A DNA stretch of 64,000 nt, taken from Deltaproteobacteria bacterium (GTDB lineage: Bacteria; JAGRBM01; JAHCIT01). Position 1 is the first letter of the stretch, and each line of letters starts with the position of its first letter. Below the pieces are notes generated by a model. The model was given only the letters and a program-made list of their open reading frames with translations, did no database searches and was not told where the DNA came from. A program made the translations under genes and the position numbers. Location: positions 554,771 to 618,770 of the forward strand of contig JAHCIT010000001.1 in the NCBI GenBank assembly GCA_026129095.1. The letters are read 5' to 3'. This document shows, piece by piece, positions 24,754 to 33,095 of this stretch.

Positions 24754-25824
24754 ATGGTAACAATGACTGCCCCTGTGCAAAAACATTCGCGATCCAGTGC
24801 CCCGCAGCATGAGCGGGAGATTGTCCACCCCGTGGATCTCTGCCTCCCTGGAGGCCGCCTGAACCCCGCCGCGACGGGATGGTCCCGGCATCCTCTTCAG
24901 CGCTGCAACCTCCAAGGCCCCTGGGGACGGCAAAAGCGGTGGGACTTCTGGAGTGTTACCAGCCAGGAATGCGCCCTGTCTGTGACCTACGCAAGCCTTG
25001 ACTATCTGGGCTTTGCGGCAGTGTCGTTTAACGATTTTGCCAGCAAGCGGGCCTATGAGCATGCGATGCTGGTCCCCTTCGCCATTGGTTTCCGGCAACC
25101 GGAGCAGGTTGGTGGAGCGGTGCTGGCGTTCAATGCACTGGGGTTGCGGGTCCGGATAGACGATCGTGGCAACACGGTGCTGATCGACGCTGGTATCCGC
25201 CGACCTGGTATTCCCCCTGTCGAAGCTCATGCAGTCATTACCCGTCCAAAGGGCCATGAAACCCTGAATGTCGTTGTCCCCTGGAGCGAGCGTCGATATC
25301 AGTTCACTTCCAAGCAGAATACCCTTCCCGCCACTGGCGAAGTGCGCGCCGGCAAGCAGCAATTCCGGTTTGGCCCGGAAAACCAGTCGTTCGGGTGCAT
25401 GGACTATGGGCGCGGTGTCTGGCCGTATGCGACGACATGGAACTGGGCGACTGCCTCCGGCGAATGCGGCGGCCATACCGTTGGACTCCAGTTTGGTGGC
25501 CAATGGACCGATGGAACCGGTTCTACTGAAAATGGCATCTGCCTTGATGGCCGACTGCACAAAATCAGCGAGGATGTGTGTTTTGATTGTGACCGGCGGA
25601 ATTTCCTCAAACCCTGGCGAATTCATTCACCCGGTTCGGATCGTGTCGATCTCATATTTGATCCCTTTATCGACCGTCCGCTTCGGGCGCCCCTGATTGT
25701 GGCCGGTGTGGATCTGCACCTGTGTTTCGGGAAATTTTCCGGACAAGTCAGGCTTACTGACGGGAAGACGCTCGAAGTCGCAGGACTCATCGGCACATCC
25801 GAGGAGATGCGCGCCCGGTGGTAG
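24754..25824 (+). CDS. DUF2804 domain protein
   Basis: The 356-residue protein matches DUF2804 by its layout. The opening is LNPAATGWSRHPLQRCNL, KRWDFWSVTSQECALSVTYA follows, and the central segment FGCMDYGRGVWPYATTWNWA is characteristic of the family (DxGRGxWPYxTxWNWA). The motif-rich core suggests a lipocalin-like beta barrel. The biochemical role is not known. AGGA lies upstream of the ATG and overlaps the stop of the preceding gene. Its stop overlaps the start of the membrane-protein gene by seven bases, so the two are translationally coupled. Confidence 0.85.
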   Translation: MVTMTAPVQKHSRSSAPQHEREIVHPVDLCLPGGRLNPAATGWSRHPLQRCNLQGPWGRQKRWDFWSVTSQECALSVTYASLDYLGFAAVSFNDFASKRAYEHAMLVPFAIGFRQPEQVGGAVLAFNALGLRVRIDDRGNTVLIDAGIRRPGIPPVEAHAVITRPKGHETLNVVVPWSERRYQFTSKQNTLPATGEVRAGKQQFRFGPENQSFGCMDYGRGVWPYATTWNWATASGECGGHTVGLQFGGQWTDGTGSTENGICLDGRLHKISEDVCFDCDRRNFLKPWRIHSPGSDRVDLIFDPFIDRPLRAPLIVAGVDLHLCFGKFSGQVRLTDGKTLEVAGLIGTSEEMRARW

Positions 25825-26552
25825 ACCCCGCCACGCCCCCATCCTTATCTGGGAGCGATCCCACATCACGCCTCATCGAGATGAGACGTAATACCATCGA
25901 TTTTTTTAGTGATCTGGTTTTCGGCTCACTCCGGCGAATCATTTTATGGACCGCTGCCTCCACGGCACTTGCCGGAGTGTTTGCAGTCTGGATCTGCCAG
26001 AACATCATTCTGCCGGGCGGATCGCACTGGACCCTGAAGGCGCTTCAATGCATCATTCTTTGCGTGTCTTACGTTATCGGTGGGCTCGCCGTGGGTATTT
26101 CTCATGGTATTACGTCCGCCTTGCTCCGGCAGCTTGTTAAAGTTCGCGATCTGATCACCCGACTTATTGAGCCAGTCATTAACTGGATCGCCGAGCAGTC
26201 TCCCTTGGCGTCGAAATCCCTCAGTACACAGGAGTTTATAACTACCTGGAGCCAGGCCGTCGCCTCTTTGTCTGCCATTCCACCCGACAGTTCCATTGGA
26301 CGGAGACTTCTTTACCGGGCTTATGGCTGGGCGCTTCGACAGGCAAGTGATCAGTATTTGAACCGCTTCATCGCCGACGCCAGAAAGCGTGGGCAATCCC
26401 AAATAACGCTGGCTACGGTTCAATCGTTTGTCGTGGCCCAGCTAGCAGAAAACCTTGCCGCAGCACTGACCATGAAGCTGCTGCTGATCCGCACGTTGAC
26501 CTGGGCATTGGCAGTTCTTGCCGCAGTCATCCCGCTGTGGGGAATGCGCTGA
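25818..26552 (+). CDS. Hypothetical membrane protein
   Basis: The 244-residue protein has three clear hydrophobic segments. The first is near residues 43-62 (LWTAASTALAGVFAVWI), the second near 75-98 (CIILCVSYVIGGLAVGI), and the last is at the C-terminus (LTWALAVLAAVIPLWGM). A central cytosolic helical region lies between. I recognise no family. It starts at GTG 25818 inside the end of the DUF2804 gene and converges with the ArsA gene, leaving five bases between stops. A link with DUF2804 is inferred from coupling. Confidence 0.72.
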   Translation: MVDPATPPSLSGSDPTSRLIEMRRNTIDFFSDLVFGSLRRIILWTAASTALAGVFAVWICQNIILPGGSHWTLKALQCIILCVSYVIGGLAVGISHGITSALLRQLVKVRDLITRLIEPVINWIAEQSPLASKSLSTQEFITTWSQAVASLSAIPPDSSIGRRLLYRAYGWALRQASDQYLNRFIADARKRGQSQITLATVQSFVVAQLAENLAAALTMKLLLIRTLTWALAVLAAVIPLWGMR

Positions 26553-26557
26553 CACCC

Positions 26558-27748
26558 CTATGGATGGGGCATGAACAGAAAATCGCTGATACGCCTTAGG
26601 CCAGCCAGATCATGGATATCGGACTCGAAATAGGGAACGTGCTCGATGAACTCTTCTCCCCTTACCATATAGGAAAGCCGTTCGAGATTCTTCTCGTCGA
26701 TTTCACCCAAAAGCTGGTAATTGACGAAGTTCTCCAGCAGCGGCTGGGCAAGATCCCCATAACCAGAAGCGGCAAGATCTGCGGCAAAATGACGCACGAC
26801 CTCTTCCATCTTCCTGCGACCATGGCAAAGGTCATCCAGCGGTCCTACCTGTCCATTCAGTGCTTTCAGGTAGTTCTGATGAACCTTGTTTACGACCACA
26901 CCTTCGAACGGCATGCCAAATTCAACAAGCTTGGAGTGGAAATAGGCCGCCTCGTCGAGAGTGAGCTTGTTGGGTGAGGTCACAAGCACAAAACCGAGCT
27001 TCTGGTCCCGAAACAGCTTCTGCACACGATGAGCCCGGGACCTGAACCCGTCATAAAGCCCATTCAATGCGGTAAAAAACTCCGATCCCGCAGTCAGAAA
27101 CTCCGAGGACAATGCCGTATTCAGGACCGGCATGAACCGGTCTGATGCCCAGCTGATCAGTGATGAAGAGAATGAGCCGGCTTGAACAGTGGGACGAATC
27201 AGAAGATTCAGAAGCTTGTTATCTGTCAGGAAGTTTACCATCCGGTCCGGCGCGGTAAGAAAATCAAGCGCATGCTTTGCTGGCGGAGTATCCAGCACCA
27301 CGAGGTCATAATCCCCTGACTCGTACAGTTCATACAGCTTCTCGACTGCCATATATTCGGGCGATCCTATCAGGGAGCTGGCACCTTCCCGGTAAATCAC
27401 TGAATTAAATACCCGCTCAGCTTCGCGTTCAGACGCGGTATACTTGCGGATAATTGCTTCCAGCGTCTTCCCCCCATCCAGCATCATTGCATGCAGTTCG
27501 CCCTTCACTTCAAAGCCGAGTGTTTCCAGCCGTTCTTTTGGAACGAGCTTAGGCTCATTGACCAGTTCCTTGAGACCTAGAGAATCGGCCAGCCGGTGCG
27601 CTGGGTCGATCGTGCAGACAACTGCCCGTTTTCCCGACAAGGCAGCGTGAAGCGCAATGACGGCAGATGTCGTCGTCTTCCCGACACCACCCGATCCGAC
27701 GCAGATGATCACTTCCTTTCGGCGCACCAGTGCCTCCAGAGATCTCAT
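26558..27748 (-). CDS. ArsA-like (GET3/anion ATPase family) ATPase, first paralogue
   Basis: The 396-residue protein has the P-loop GSGGVGKTTTSA near residue 17, the switch TIDPAHRLADSLGL, and LDTPPAKHALDFL with the family AKH/TGH turn. A nucleotide-base region is in VVNKVHQNY. The deviant Walker A of the ArsA/MinD class normally starts GKGGVGKT; here the signature Lys is Ser. The family couples ATP hydrolysis to arsenite export or to tail-anchored protein delivery, but no arsB, arsR or arsD lies nearby, so arsenic resistance is unlikely. It overlaps the second paralogue by four bases (ATGA), suggesting a heterodimer. Confidence 0.87.
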   Translation of the reverse strand: MRSLEALVRRKEVIICVGSGGVGKTTTSAVIALHAALSGKRAVVCTIDPAHRLADSLGLKELVNEPKLVPKERLETLGFEVKGELHAMMLDGGKTLEAIIRKYTASEREAERVFNSVIYREGASSLIGSPEYMAVEKLYELYESGDYDLVVLDTPPAKHALDFLTAPDRMVNFLTDNKLLNLLIRPTVQAGSFSSSLISWASDRFMPVLNTALSSEFLTAGSEFFTALNGLYDGFRSRAHRVQKLFRDQKLGFVLVTSPNKLTLDEAAYFHSKLVEFGMPFEGVVVNKVHQNYLKALNGQVGPLDDLCHGRRKMEEVVRHFAADLAASGYGDLAQPLLENFVNYQLLGEIDEKNLERLSYMVRGEEFIEHVPYFESDIHDLAGLRRISDFLFMPHP

Positions 27749-28740
27749 GCCATGACTCCCTTGCGGATCACTTCAGAGATACCGATGATGGTGTTGATGT
27801 CGAAATTGCGTGAATAAATGAACGGGAGCTGTATGTACCGCATGTCTTCCCTGAGAAGCTTGTCAACGTAACTCTGGTTAAGACGCGCCCGTTCCCTTTG
27901 AAAGGCAGCCGCTTCGGTCGCAAAGCGGACAGCCTGTTCGCCGCCCAGGAAACCAGCAGCCGCCCGCTGAAATCCAGTGTCGGCAGAGGCTTCTCTCAGA
28001 CGTTCGCCAAGCCCGTTTGCCAGCGGCGAACTGTTAATCATATTTATGAACACGTAACCGAGCGGTACGTCCAGCGACAGTTTGGCATTTCTGATAAGGT
28101 CGATCGTTTCGTTGACTGGCATTTCCTCGGCCAGTGTTACGACATTAAAGGATGTGTTGTCACCGCTTACGATTGTATCGTGAGTAAGGGCAGCATCCCT
28201 CGTGAAAGCCCCCACTTTCAGCATATCCCGGATCATTTTCGGAGCCTGCAGATAGAAAAGAGAATGACCGGTTGTAGGTCCGTCGAATATCACCAGATCC
28301 CAGGCAAGGCGGCCACGGCTGCGCTCATTAACGAACTGGGCAATCCGATGCATGATAAAGAACTCTTTGACACCTGGAAAGAATTCCATCGTGTTTCGTA
28401 CGAATGGCAGCCGGAATGCAAGATTGTAGATCGATTCAAACCGAACTTTTGAAACTACATAATGCCTGAGCGGCGCATCTCCGCTTAGATTTGCAGCAAA
28501 TATATTCGGGTAAACCTCGCGGGGATCGGCATCGACATGAGGAGTACCAAAAATTTCCGTGATCCGTGCCTTGGAACCGGAACGTGAATCACATTCAACC
28601 AGTAGCACTCGTTTGCCCTGCTTGACGGCGGCAAGAGCAAGTCCCGCGCAGACGGTCGACTTCCCGGTGCCGCCCTTTCCGGTAACGATCAGTAGTCTGC
28701 GGTTTAGAATATTGATGGCTACTGTTCCTTCCCGAGCCAT
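27745..28740 (-). CDS. ArsA-like ATPase, second paralogue
   Basis: The 331-residue protein has a complete deviant Walker A, VTGKGGTGKSTVCAGLAL, with the signature Lys. DSRSGSKARI follows, then FDGPTTGHSLFYLQAP as switch II (the TGH turn). Low similarity to its neighbour suggests an old duplication. ATG 28740 was preferred to GTG 28794 because the 18 extra residues are basic and lie in a hairpin region. The Shine-Dalgarno GGGGG next to the ATG is inside a stem, so translation may be controlled. It is transcribed after the RluA-family gene and runs into the first paralogue. Confidence 0.86.
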   Translation of the reverse strand: MAREGTVAINILNRRLLIVTGKGGTGKSTVCAGLALAAVKQGKRVLLVECDSRSGSKARITEIFGTPHVDADPREVYPNIFAANLSGDAPLRHYVVSKVRFESIYNLAFRLPFVRNTMEFFPGVKEFFIMHRIAQFVNERSRGRLAWDLVIFDGPTTGHSLFYLQAPKMIRDMLKVGAFTRDAALTHDTIVSGDNTSFNVVTLAEEMPVNETIDLIRNAKLSLDVPLGYVFINMINSSPLANGLGERLREASADTGFQRAAAGFLGGEQAVRFATEAAAFQRERARLNQSYVDKLLREDMRYIQLPFIYSRNFDINTIIGISEVIRKGVMA

Positions 28741-28743
28741 GCG

Positions 28744-28793
28744 GCCCCCAAGAGGGGCTTTGAAATCATTGCCCCGCCGGAACCAGCGGGGCA
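28744..28793 (-). promoter_or_regulatory. Tandem hairpins in front of the ArsA-like pair
   Basis: TGCCCCGC (28770-28777) pairs perfectly with GCGGGGCA (28786-28793), and GCCCC (28744-28748) with GGGGC (28754-28758). On the minus strand the second stem includes the G-run that would serve as ribosome-binding site for ATG 28740. This suggests control of translation start; there is no T-tract for termination. Confidence 0.4.
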
Positions 28794-28863
28794 CACAACT
28801 TCTGCATATAGCACCGGCAGGTCGGAGGAGAAAACAAATGTCACAGTTCCATCACGCAAGGCG

Positions 28864-29721
28864 TCAGAGCGATTCCCACCAGTCGAGAAGCTCTGGTGGC
28901 ACCGGATCCGTGATCTCCTGTGACCCATCCAGTTTCACCTTCCAGGCATGAAGCGCCAGCCGATCCGGCGCTCCCAGCCGATCACCGCCATAAAGCCGGT
29001 CACCCGCCACTGGCAGCCCTTCCCCGGACAGATGGGCCCGGATCTGATGCCGGGCGCCGGGGCCCACAAGTTTCACCTCCAGCAAGGCAAATCCATCTTT
29101 CCGAGATGTCGTGTGAAACCGGGTAATTCCGGTCCGCTGGGCCCGGCGGCCGAACTTTGAAACGGTTGGTGCATTCCTGGACGATGCACGAAGTTCGAAA
29201 TCCACGATGCCTTCATCAGGCGGATTTCCGATGACACCTGCCCAGTAGGTTTTTTCAGCGCCAGACAGCCTGTCCCGAAGCATTTGCTGTATTTTCTCGG
29301 TCCGGCCGACAAGAACGATCCCTGACGTTTCCAGGTCAAGACGATTTACAAGGCCATGCTCTGCAAGCCTTTCCTGCGACGGCTCATGGATAGCCAGCCA
29401 ATCCTCCAGAGATGGTCCTCCACGTCCTGTCAACCGGACCGAATGCACACCAGATGGCTTGCTTACGGCAAACCAGTCCGGAGCCTCTTCCAGAACCCGG
29501 ATGTGCTCATTTGGAGTTCCGGCGGATGGTTTCGGGAGATCCCACTCGAAAGTTACAGGACCGCTAAGCATTGAGGAAGCCTGCACCCGCCGTCCGTTGG
29601 CCCGGATACGCCCCTGCTGAAACAGCTGCTTCATCAGCGCACGGGGAAGTTCTGGTGCCACCTGACGCAGAAGGTGATCCGCCCGGCCACTATCAGCTTT
29701 GGCGATTGCCTTCGTCACCAT
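28864..29721 (-). CDS. RluA-family pseudouridine synthase
   Basis: The 285-residue protein has the RluA motif HGLVNRLDLETSGIVLVGRT with the catalytic Asp in RLD. GAEKTYWAGVIGNP and GARHQIRAHLSGEGLPVAGD are also family segments. An N-terminal helical stretch (LPRALMKQLFQQGRIRANGRRV) resembles an S4-like RNA-binding domain. It isomerises uridine in rRNA or tRNA; the target site cannot be told. ATG 29721 starts two bases after the preceding stop at 29724. Part of the minus-strand run from SppA. Confidence 0.92.
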   Translation of the reverse strand: MVTKAIAKADSGRADHLLRQVAPELPRALMKQLFQQGRIRANGRRVQASSMLSGPVTFEWDLPKPSAGTPNEHIRVLEEAPDWFAVSKPSGVHSVRLTGRGGPSLEDWLAIHEPSQERLAEHGLVNRLDLETSGIVLVGRTEKIQQMLRDRLSGAEKTYWAGVIGNPPDEGIVDFELRASSRNAPTVSKFGRRAQRTGITRFHTTSRKDGFALLEVKLVGPGARHQIRAHLSGEGLPVAGDRLYGGDRLGAPDRLALHAWKVKLDGSQEITDPVPPELLDWWESL

Positions 29722-29723
29722 GA

Positions 29724-30338
29724 TCAGGACGGATCATCCAGGTAGCCGCGCCTGGGCAGCGTCTGGCTTATATCCCTGAGAAGCTCGTGAATCAGAAGCT
29801 CGTAGTCGCCAGAATCCGTGGCAACCGTATCAAACAGCGACCGGCCTGGCAGATGACGCACCACTTCATGCCGCGCACGCCATATCACTGTCAGGCTGGC
29901 CGATTCGACAAGCTGAAAACCGGCACCCACTGACACCTGATCACGATCGACAATGCGGGTCCGGTCCCATTCAAACAGCTCGGTAAACAGCAGTGCATCC
30001 GCCCTCAGCTCCGAACCGAATGCTGCAGCCAGTTCCGAAGGTTCAATATTTGCGAGCTGGGCGCCATAAGTAATCCCGTACTTTTCCTTCAGCATCTCGT
30101 CTATACGATCACCAGAAAGCGTGTCATAGCCGGAATTCTTCAGCATTATTTCTACCCGATGCCGCAAGAGCTCCGGCCCTTCAGGATATAAGGTGCCATT
30201 GGCAACAGGGAGAATCGCAATTCTTGCTGGAGTGCGTGTCCCAAAGTCCTCTACAACAAATGACTGAACCGGAGCCGAAAAGAGAGAGCAGGCCGACCCG
30301 AGACAAACCAGCGTCACGCATACTGCCGCAATGCGCAT
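29724..30338 (-). CDS. GNA1162/DUF799-type lipoprotein
   Basis: The 204-residue protein has a signal peptide with Cys in LGSACSLF as likely lipidation site. The body reads FGTRTPARIAILPVANGTL, ELLRHRVEIMLKNSGYDTLSGDRID and ALLFTELFEWDRT, the pattern of GNA1162/DUF799 lipoproteins. These often act with a TolB-N-like or CsgG-like partner at the outer membrane. It lies between SppA and the RluA-type gene. Function is not established. Confidence 0.72.
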   Translation of the reverse strand: MRIAAVCVTLVCLGSACSLFSAPVQSFVVEDFGTRTPARIAILPVANGTLYPEGPELLRHRVEIMLKNSGYDTLSGDRIDEMLKEKYGITYGAQLANIEPSELAAAFGSELRADALLFTELFEWDRTRIVDRDQVSVGAGFQLVESASLTVIWRARHEVVRHLPGRSLFDTVATDSGDYELLIHELLRDISQTLPRRGYLDDPS

Positions 30339-30347
30339 GTAGCCCGC

Positions 30348-31367
30348 CTACCGGGAGAGCACCGGTCCGACCACCCGGCCGAGATTCTCGAACGCCTCTC
30401 CAGGCGCCATTGCCCCTTGCCACAAATAAAGTGCCGGAGGCCGAATCTGAAATGCGGACGGGCCTGTCACCGCACTGGCATAGAGGTTGTCATTGAATTT
30501 CTGGTAGTTACGGTAGGTGATGACCCGGAGCGGTCGTCCGCCCGTAACCTGCTCCAGTTCAGACACTACCTCGTCGATATGCCGGATACCGTCAATCAGT
30601 TTCAGGTCCAAGGCCTGCCGCGCGGTGTAAATACGCCCATCAGCGGCTTTAAGAATTTCATCTCGGCTCATGCCGGGTCGCGCACCCTGGATGCGATCAA
30701 CAAACTGCTGATAGTAGTCATCAACAATCGACTGGGCGATGACGCGATCACCTTCCGTAGGTTCTCGGAATGGTGAAAGCATGTCTTTGTGCGGACCGCT
30801 TTTCACCGTCGTATCCTTGACGCCGAACCGGTTCATCAGGCCCGCAAAATTGATCATCGGAACGACAACGCCAATAGAACCCGTGGCAGTGGTCGGAATC
30901 GCGTACACCCTGTCGCCCGCCATCGCCGCGTAGTAGCCGCCACTAGCTGCCAGATCGAGCATCAGGACATACATGGGAATTTTACGCCGAACACGAAATG
31001 CCTTCAGCTCGTGGTAAATTATCTCGCTCGCTGAAACCGACCCACCCGGCGAATTGATCCGGACCAGAACGGCACGGATATTATCGTCGTCCTCGGCCTG
31101 ATCCAAGGCTGCCTTGAGCTTCGTTACAGTGCTTTCGATCTCAATCAGGCCAAGAGCCACCCGGCTGTCATTGTCCAAAAGCACCCCGCTCAGGTCAACC
31201 AGCAGGATTTTCTGCCGAGCCGAACGGTTGCCACCCACGGTCGACTCGGAAAGCGGGCGCCGCTGCGGGAACATCGAAACGTCATTTCCAATTACGCAGC
31301 TTGCACCTATTAGGACCGTCAATATGAGAAATACCGATGAAAACTTCCGGCCAGATAGCAGCTTCAT
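30348..31367 (-). CDS. sppA: Signal peptide peptidase SppA (S49 family)
   Basis: The 339-residue protein has an N-terminal hydrophobic anchor (SVFLILTVLIGASC) and the S49 core. INSPGGSVSASEIIYHEL is followed by the nucleophile Ser142 in LAASGGYYAAMAGD, GSIGVV, and the Lys-containing TVKSGPHKDMLSPFREPT. It is the single-core, short SppA type, not the duplicated enterobacterial form. It degrades signal peptides or small membrane proteins in the inner membrane. Co-oriented with neighbouring lipoprotein genes. Confidence 0.92.
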   Translation of the reverse strand: MKLLSGRKFSSVFLILTVLIGASCVIGNDVSMFPQRRPLSESTVGGNRSARQKILLVDLSGVLLDNDSRVALGLIEIESTVTKLKAALDQAEDDDNIRAVLVRINSPGGSVSASEIIYHELKAFRVRRKIPMYVLMLDLAASGGYYAAMAGDRVYAIPTTATGSIGVVVPMINFAGLMNRFGVKDTTVKSGPHKDMLSPFREPTEGDRVIAQSIVDDYYQQFVDRIQGARPGMSRDEILKAADGRIYTARQALDLKLIDGIRHIDEVVSELEQVTGGRPLRVITYRNYQKFNDNLYASAVTGPSAFQIRPPALYLWQGAMAPGEAFENLGRVVGPVLSR

Positions 31368-31387
31368 GGATCATTCTCCTCGCTTTG

Positions 31388-32464
31388 TTACCGGGGTCTG
31401 CCCTCAGGAGTTCCGAATTTTGGGCCTTCCACGTAGCTGGCTGGCGATTGTATTTCAGATATGTTTCCAATGTCCCTTACGTCGAGCTTCATCGACAGGG
31501 TTTCCACTGTGGTGCCTTCCGGGTTTGTGGCAAAGCGGGCATTCATCAGAAAATCAAAACCGAGCATCATGCCGGTAGTGTCATCAATCATGATCTGGGC
31601 ACCCAGCTCAAGCGATGCCGGATTTAATGCGGCCATATGTGGCGGCAGCTCCCCGGGTTTCCGCTCGACCCTATAGCGGGTCACACGACGCTCCAAATAC
31701 GTGTCCTTTGACTCACGAAACTGGCCCGCCAAACCAAGGCTCACGAGAACCTCCTCCAGTAGTTGCGTGTCCAGATACCGCTCTACTCGAATTCTATCAT
31801 CGGGTGGGTATCGCCACCAGGGAGCGTCAGCAAGCTTCATGAAGAGCCCCTCCCCTGTCCTGATGAATTTCATGCTTGCACGGGATGGTGTTCCAGTATC
31901 CAGCGGCGTCTGGGTGATCACACTATCGAATTCGAAGTCGTCTGCGGCCGCTTTTCTGAGGCGGGACAGTATCTCGACGGCTACCCGGTCCTGGGGATGA
32001 ATCCGTTCATTACTGATCCGGAAATCGAGCTGAAATGAAATAAGATTATCAAGATAGGCCAAGGCCCTTCGACCATCGAAAGGAAGAAGACCTGGCGGAA
32101 TTGATTGCCCCGGCCTGCGCTGCTGCTCAATCTCCGGAATCTTGACGGCTGAATCGGCTCCGAGCAGACCCTTCAAAAGATCACTAGCAAAGGCCGGGCC
32201 CGGAGATTTAGGAGGCGTCTTCCCTTCTGATTCCAGTTGTTCAATGGCCTTCTCAAGATTCTGTATGGCCTGCCGGTCTTCGGGGCTGAATTCCGGCTGC
32301 CCAGATGAACCTGCCAGTTCAGTACCGGACGAACCATCCGGTATACCAGCAACTGGTTTTTCTGGGGCCGCTGGCGGCGATGATTTCCGCTCGCACGCAA
32401 ATGGAGCCAGTCCCAGCAGCAGGACAGAAACAATACCGGGCAGCTGAGGGATGATCCGTTTCAG
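31388..32464 (-). CDS. Lipoprotein of unknown function, apparently CTG-initiated
   Basis: An ATG/GTG/TTG search would place the start at TTG 32176, but the same frame is open and protein-like to 32464. There CTG overlaps the greA stop as CTGA, with AGAGGTGA eight bases upstream. From this CTG the protein opens [10 protein letters not shown], then a hydrophobic core, then PFACER, an excellent lipoprotein signal layout (Cys24), followed by an acidic Pro/Ser linker. No ATG, GTG or TTG occurs near 32464. The 358-residue product ends in a beta-rich region of about 230 residues that may have a LolA/LppX-like fold (inference). Translation is coupled to greA. Confidence 0.78.
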   Translation of the reverse strand: MKRIIPQLPGIVSVLLLGLAPFACERKSSPPAAPEKPVAGIPDGSSGTELAGSSGQPEFSPEDRQAIQNLEKAIEQLESEGKTPPKSPGPAFASDLLKGLLGADSAVKIPEIEQQRRPGQSIPPGLLPFDGRRALAYLDNLISFQLDFRISNERIHPQDRVAVEILSRLRKAAADDFEFDSVITQTPLDTGTPSRASMKFIRTGEGLFMKLADAPWWRYPPDDRIRVERYLDTQLLEEVLVSLGLAGQFRESKDTYLERRVTRYRVERKPGELPPHMAALNPASLELGAQIMIDDTTGMMLGFDFLMNARFATNPEGTTVETLSMKLDVRDIGNISEIQSPASYVEGPKFGTPEGRPR

Positions 32465-32934
32465 GCGAACTTCACCTCTAGTATTTCGTATTCGGTTACA
32501 CCCTTGGCAGTTTTTATTTCCACCGTATCACCCCGGCTACGGCCAATCAGTGCCCGGGCTACTGGCGTACTCAGGGATATCCGCCCAACAGTATGATCAG
32601 ACTCCACGTCACCGACGATCGTATAGGTCTTTTTTTCATCCGTATCGACATCAACGAGCTTCACGGTCGCTCCAAACATGACCTTGTTGCCGGACAGTTT
32701 TGAGATATCAATAACTTCCACACGCGCAAGCATGTCCTCGAGCTGGGCGATACGCCCCTCGATAAACCCCTGCCGCTCACGGGCTGCATGGTATTCTGCG
32801 TTTTCCGATAGATCTCCATGCTCGCGGGCCTCGGCTATCGCCCGGATAACAGTTGGCCGTTCTTCGGTCTTGAGGCGCAGCAACTCCTCGTTCAGTTTTT
32901 CGTATCCTGCCGATGTAATCGGTACCCGGTCCAT
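32461..32934 (-). CDS. greA: Transcription elongation factor GreA
   Basis: The 157-residue protein has the GreA coiled-coil with [16 protein letters not shown] at the tip and the C-terminal FKBP-like domain with [19 protein letters not shown]. It binds the RNA polymerase secondary channel and stimulates cleavage of backtracked RNA. The frame is open upstream, but ATG 32934 follows GGGGGG at suitable spacing and matches the family N-terminus ([14 protein letters not shown]). It lies 161 bases after carB, and its stop overlaps the CTG start of the lipoprotein gene. Confidence 0.96.
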   Translation of the reverse strand: MDRVPITSAGYEKLNEELLRLKTEERPTVIRAIAEAREHGDLSENAEYHAARERQGFIEGRIAQLEDMLARVEVIDISKLSGNKVMFGATVKLVDVDTDEKKTYTIVGDVESDHTVGRISLSTPVARALIGRSRGDTVEIKTAKGVTEYEILEVKFA

Positions 32935-33095
32935 GAAAACCCCCCGCTCCGCCGGTCTTGCCACAGGTATCCCCAAGAATACCCAGCGGCAGAAAACGCC
33001 GCCCGGAAGCATTAGTTCGCGTTGATAGCGTTGTTAGCGGTCCATGCTCATTTGGACGATGAAATTACTCCCGAAGCCTTCTTCCAGCACCTTAG

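Noticed and set aside
24679..25626. A 315-codon minus-strand frame
   Set aside because: It is opposite the DUF2804 and DUF4124 genes, both well supported by family motifs. Its translation is low-complexity and matches nothing I recognise.
26558..28740. Arsenic resistance operon
   Set aside because: ArsA-like ATPases are present, but no arsB, arsC, arsD or arsR genes are nearby and no metal-binding Cys triad of ArsA is visible.
32173..32433. Minus-strand frame that made the lipoprotein look frameshifted
   Set aside because: The main frame of the gene at 31388 is continuous to 32464 and gives a proper signal peptide, so no frameshift or pseudogene is needed; this frame is a shadow.
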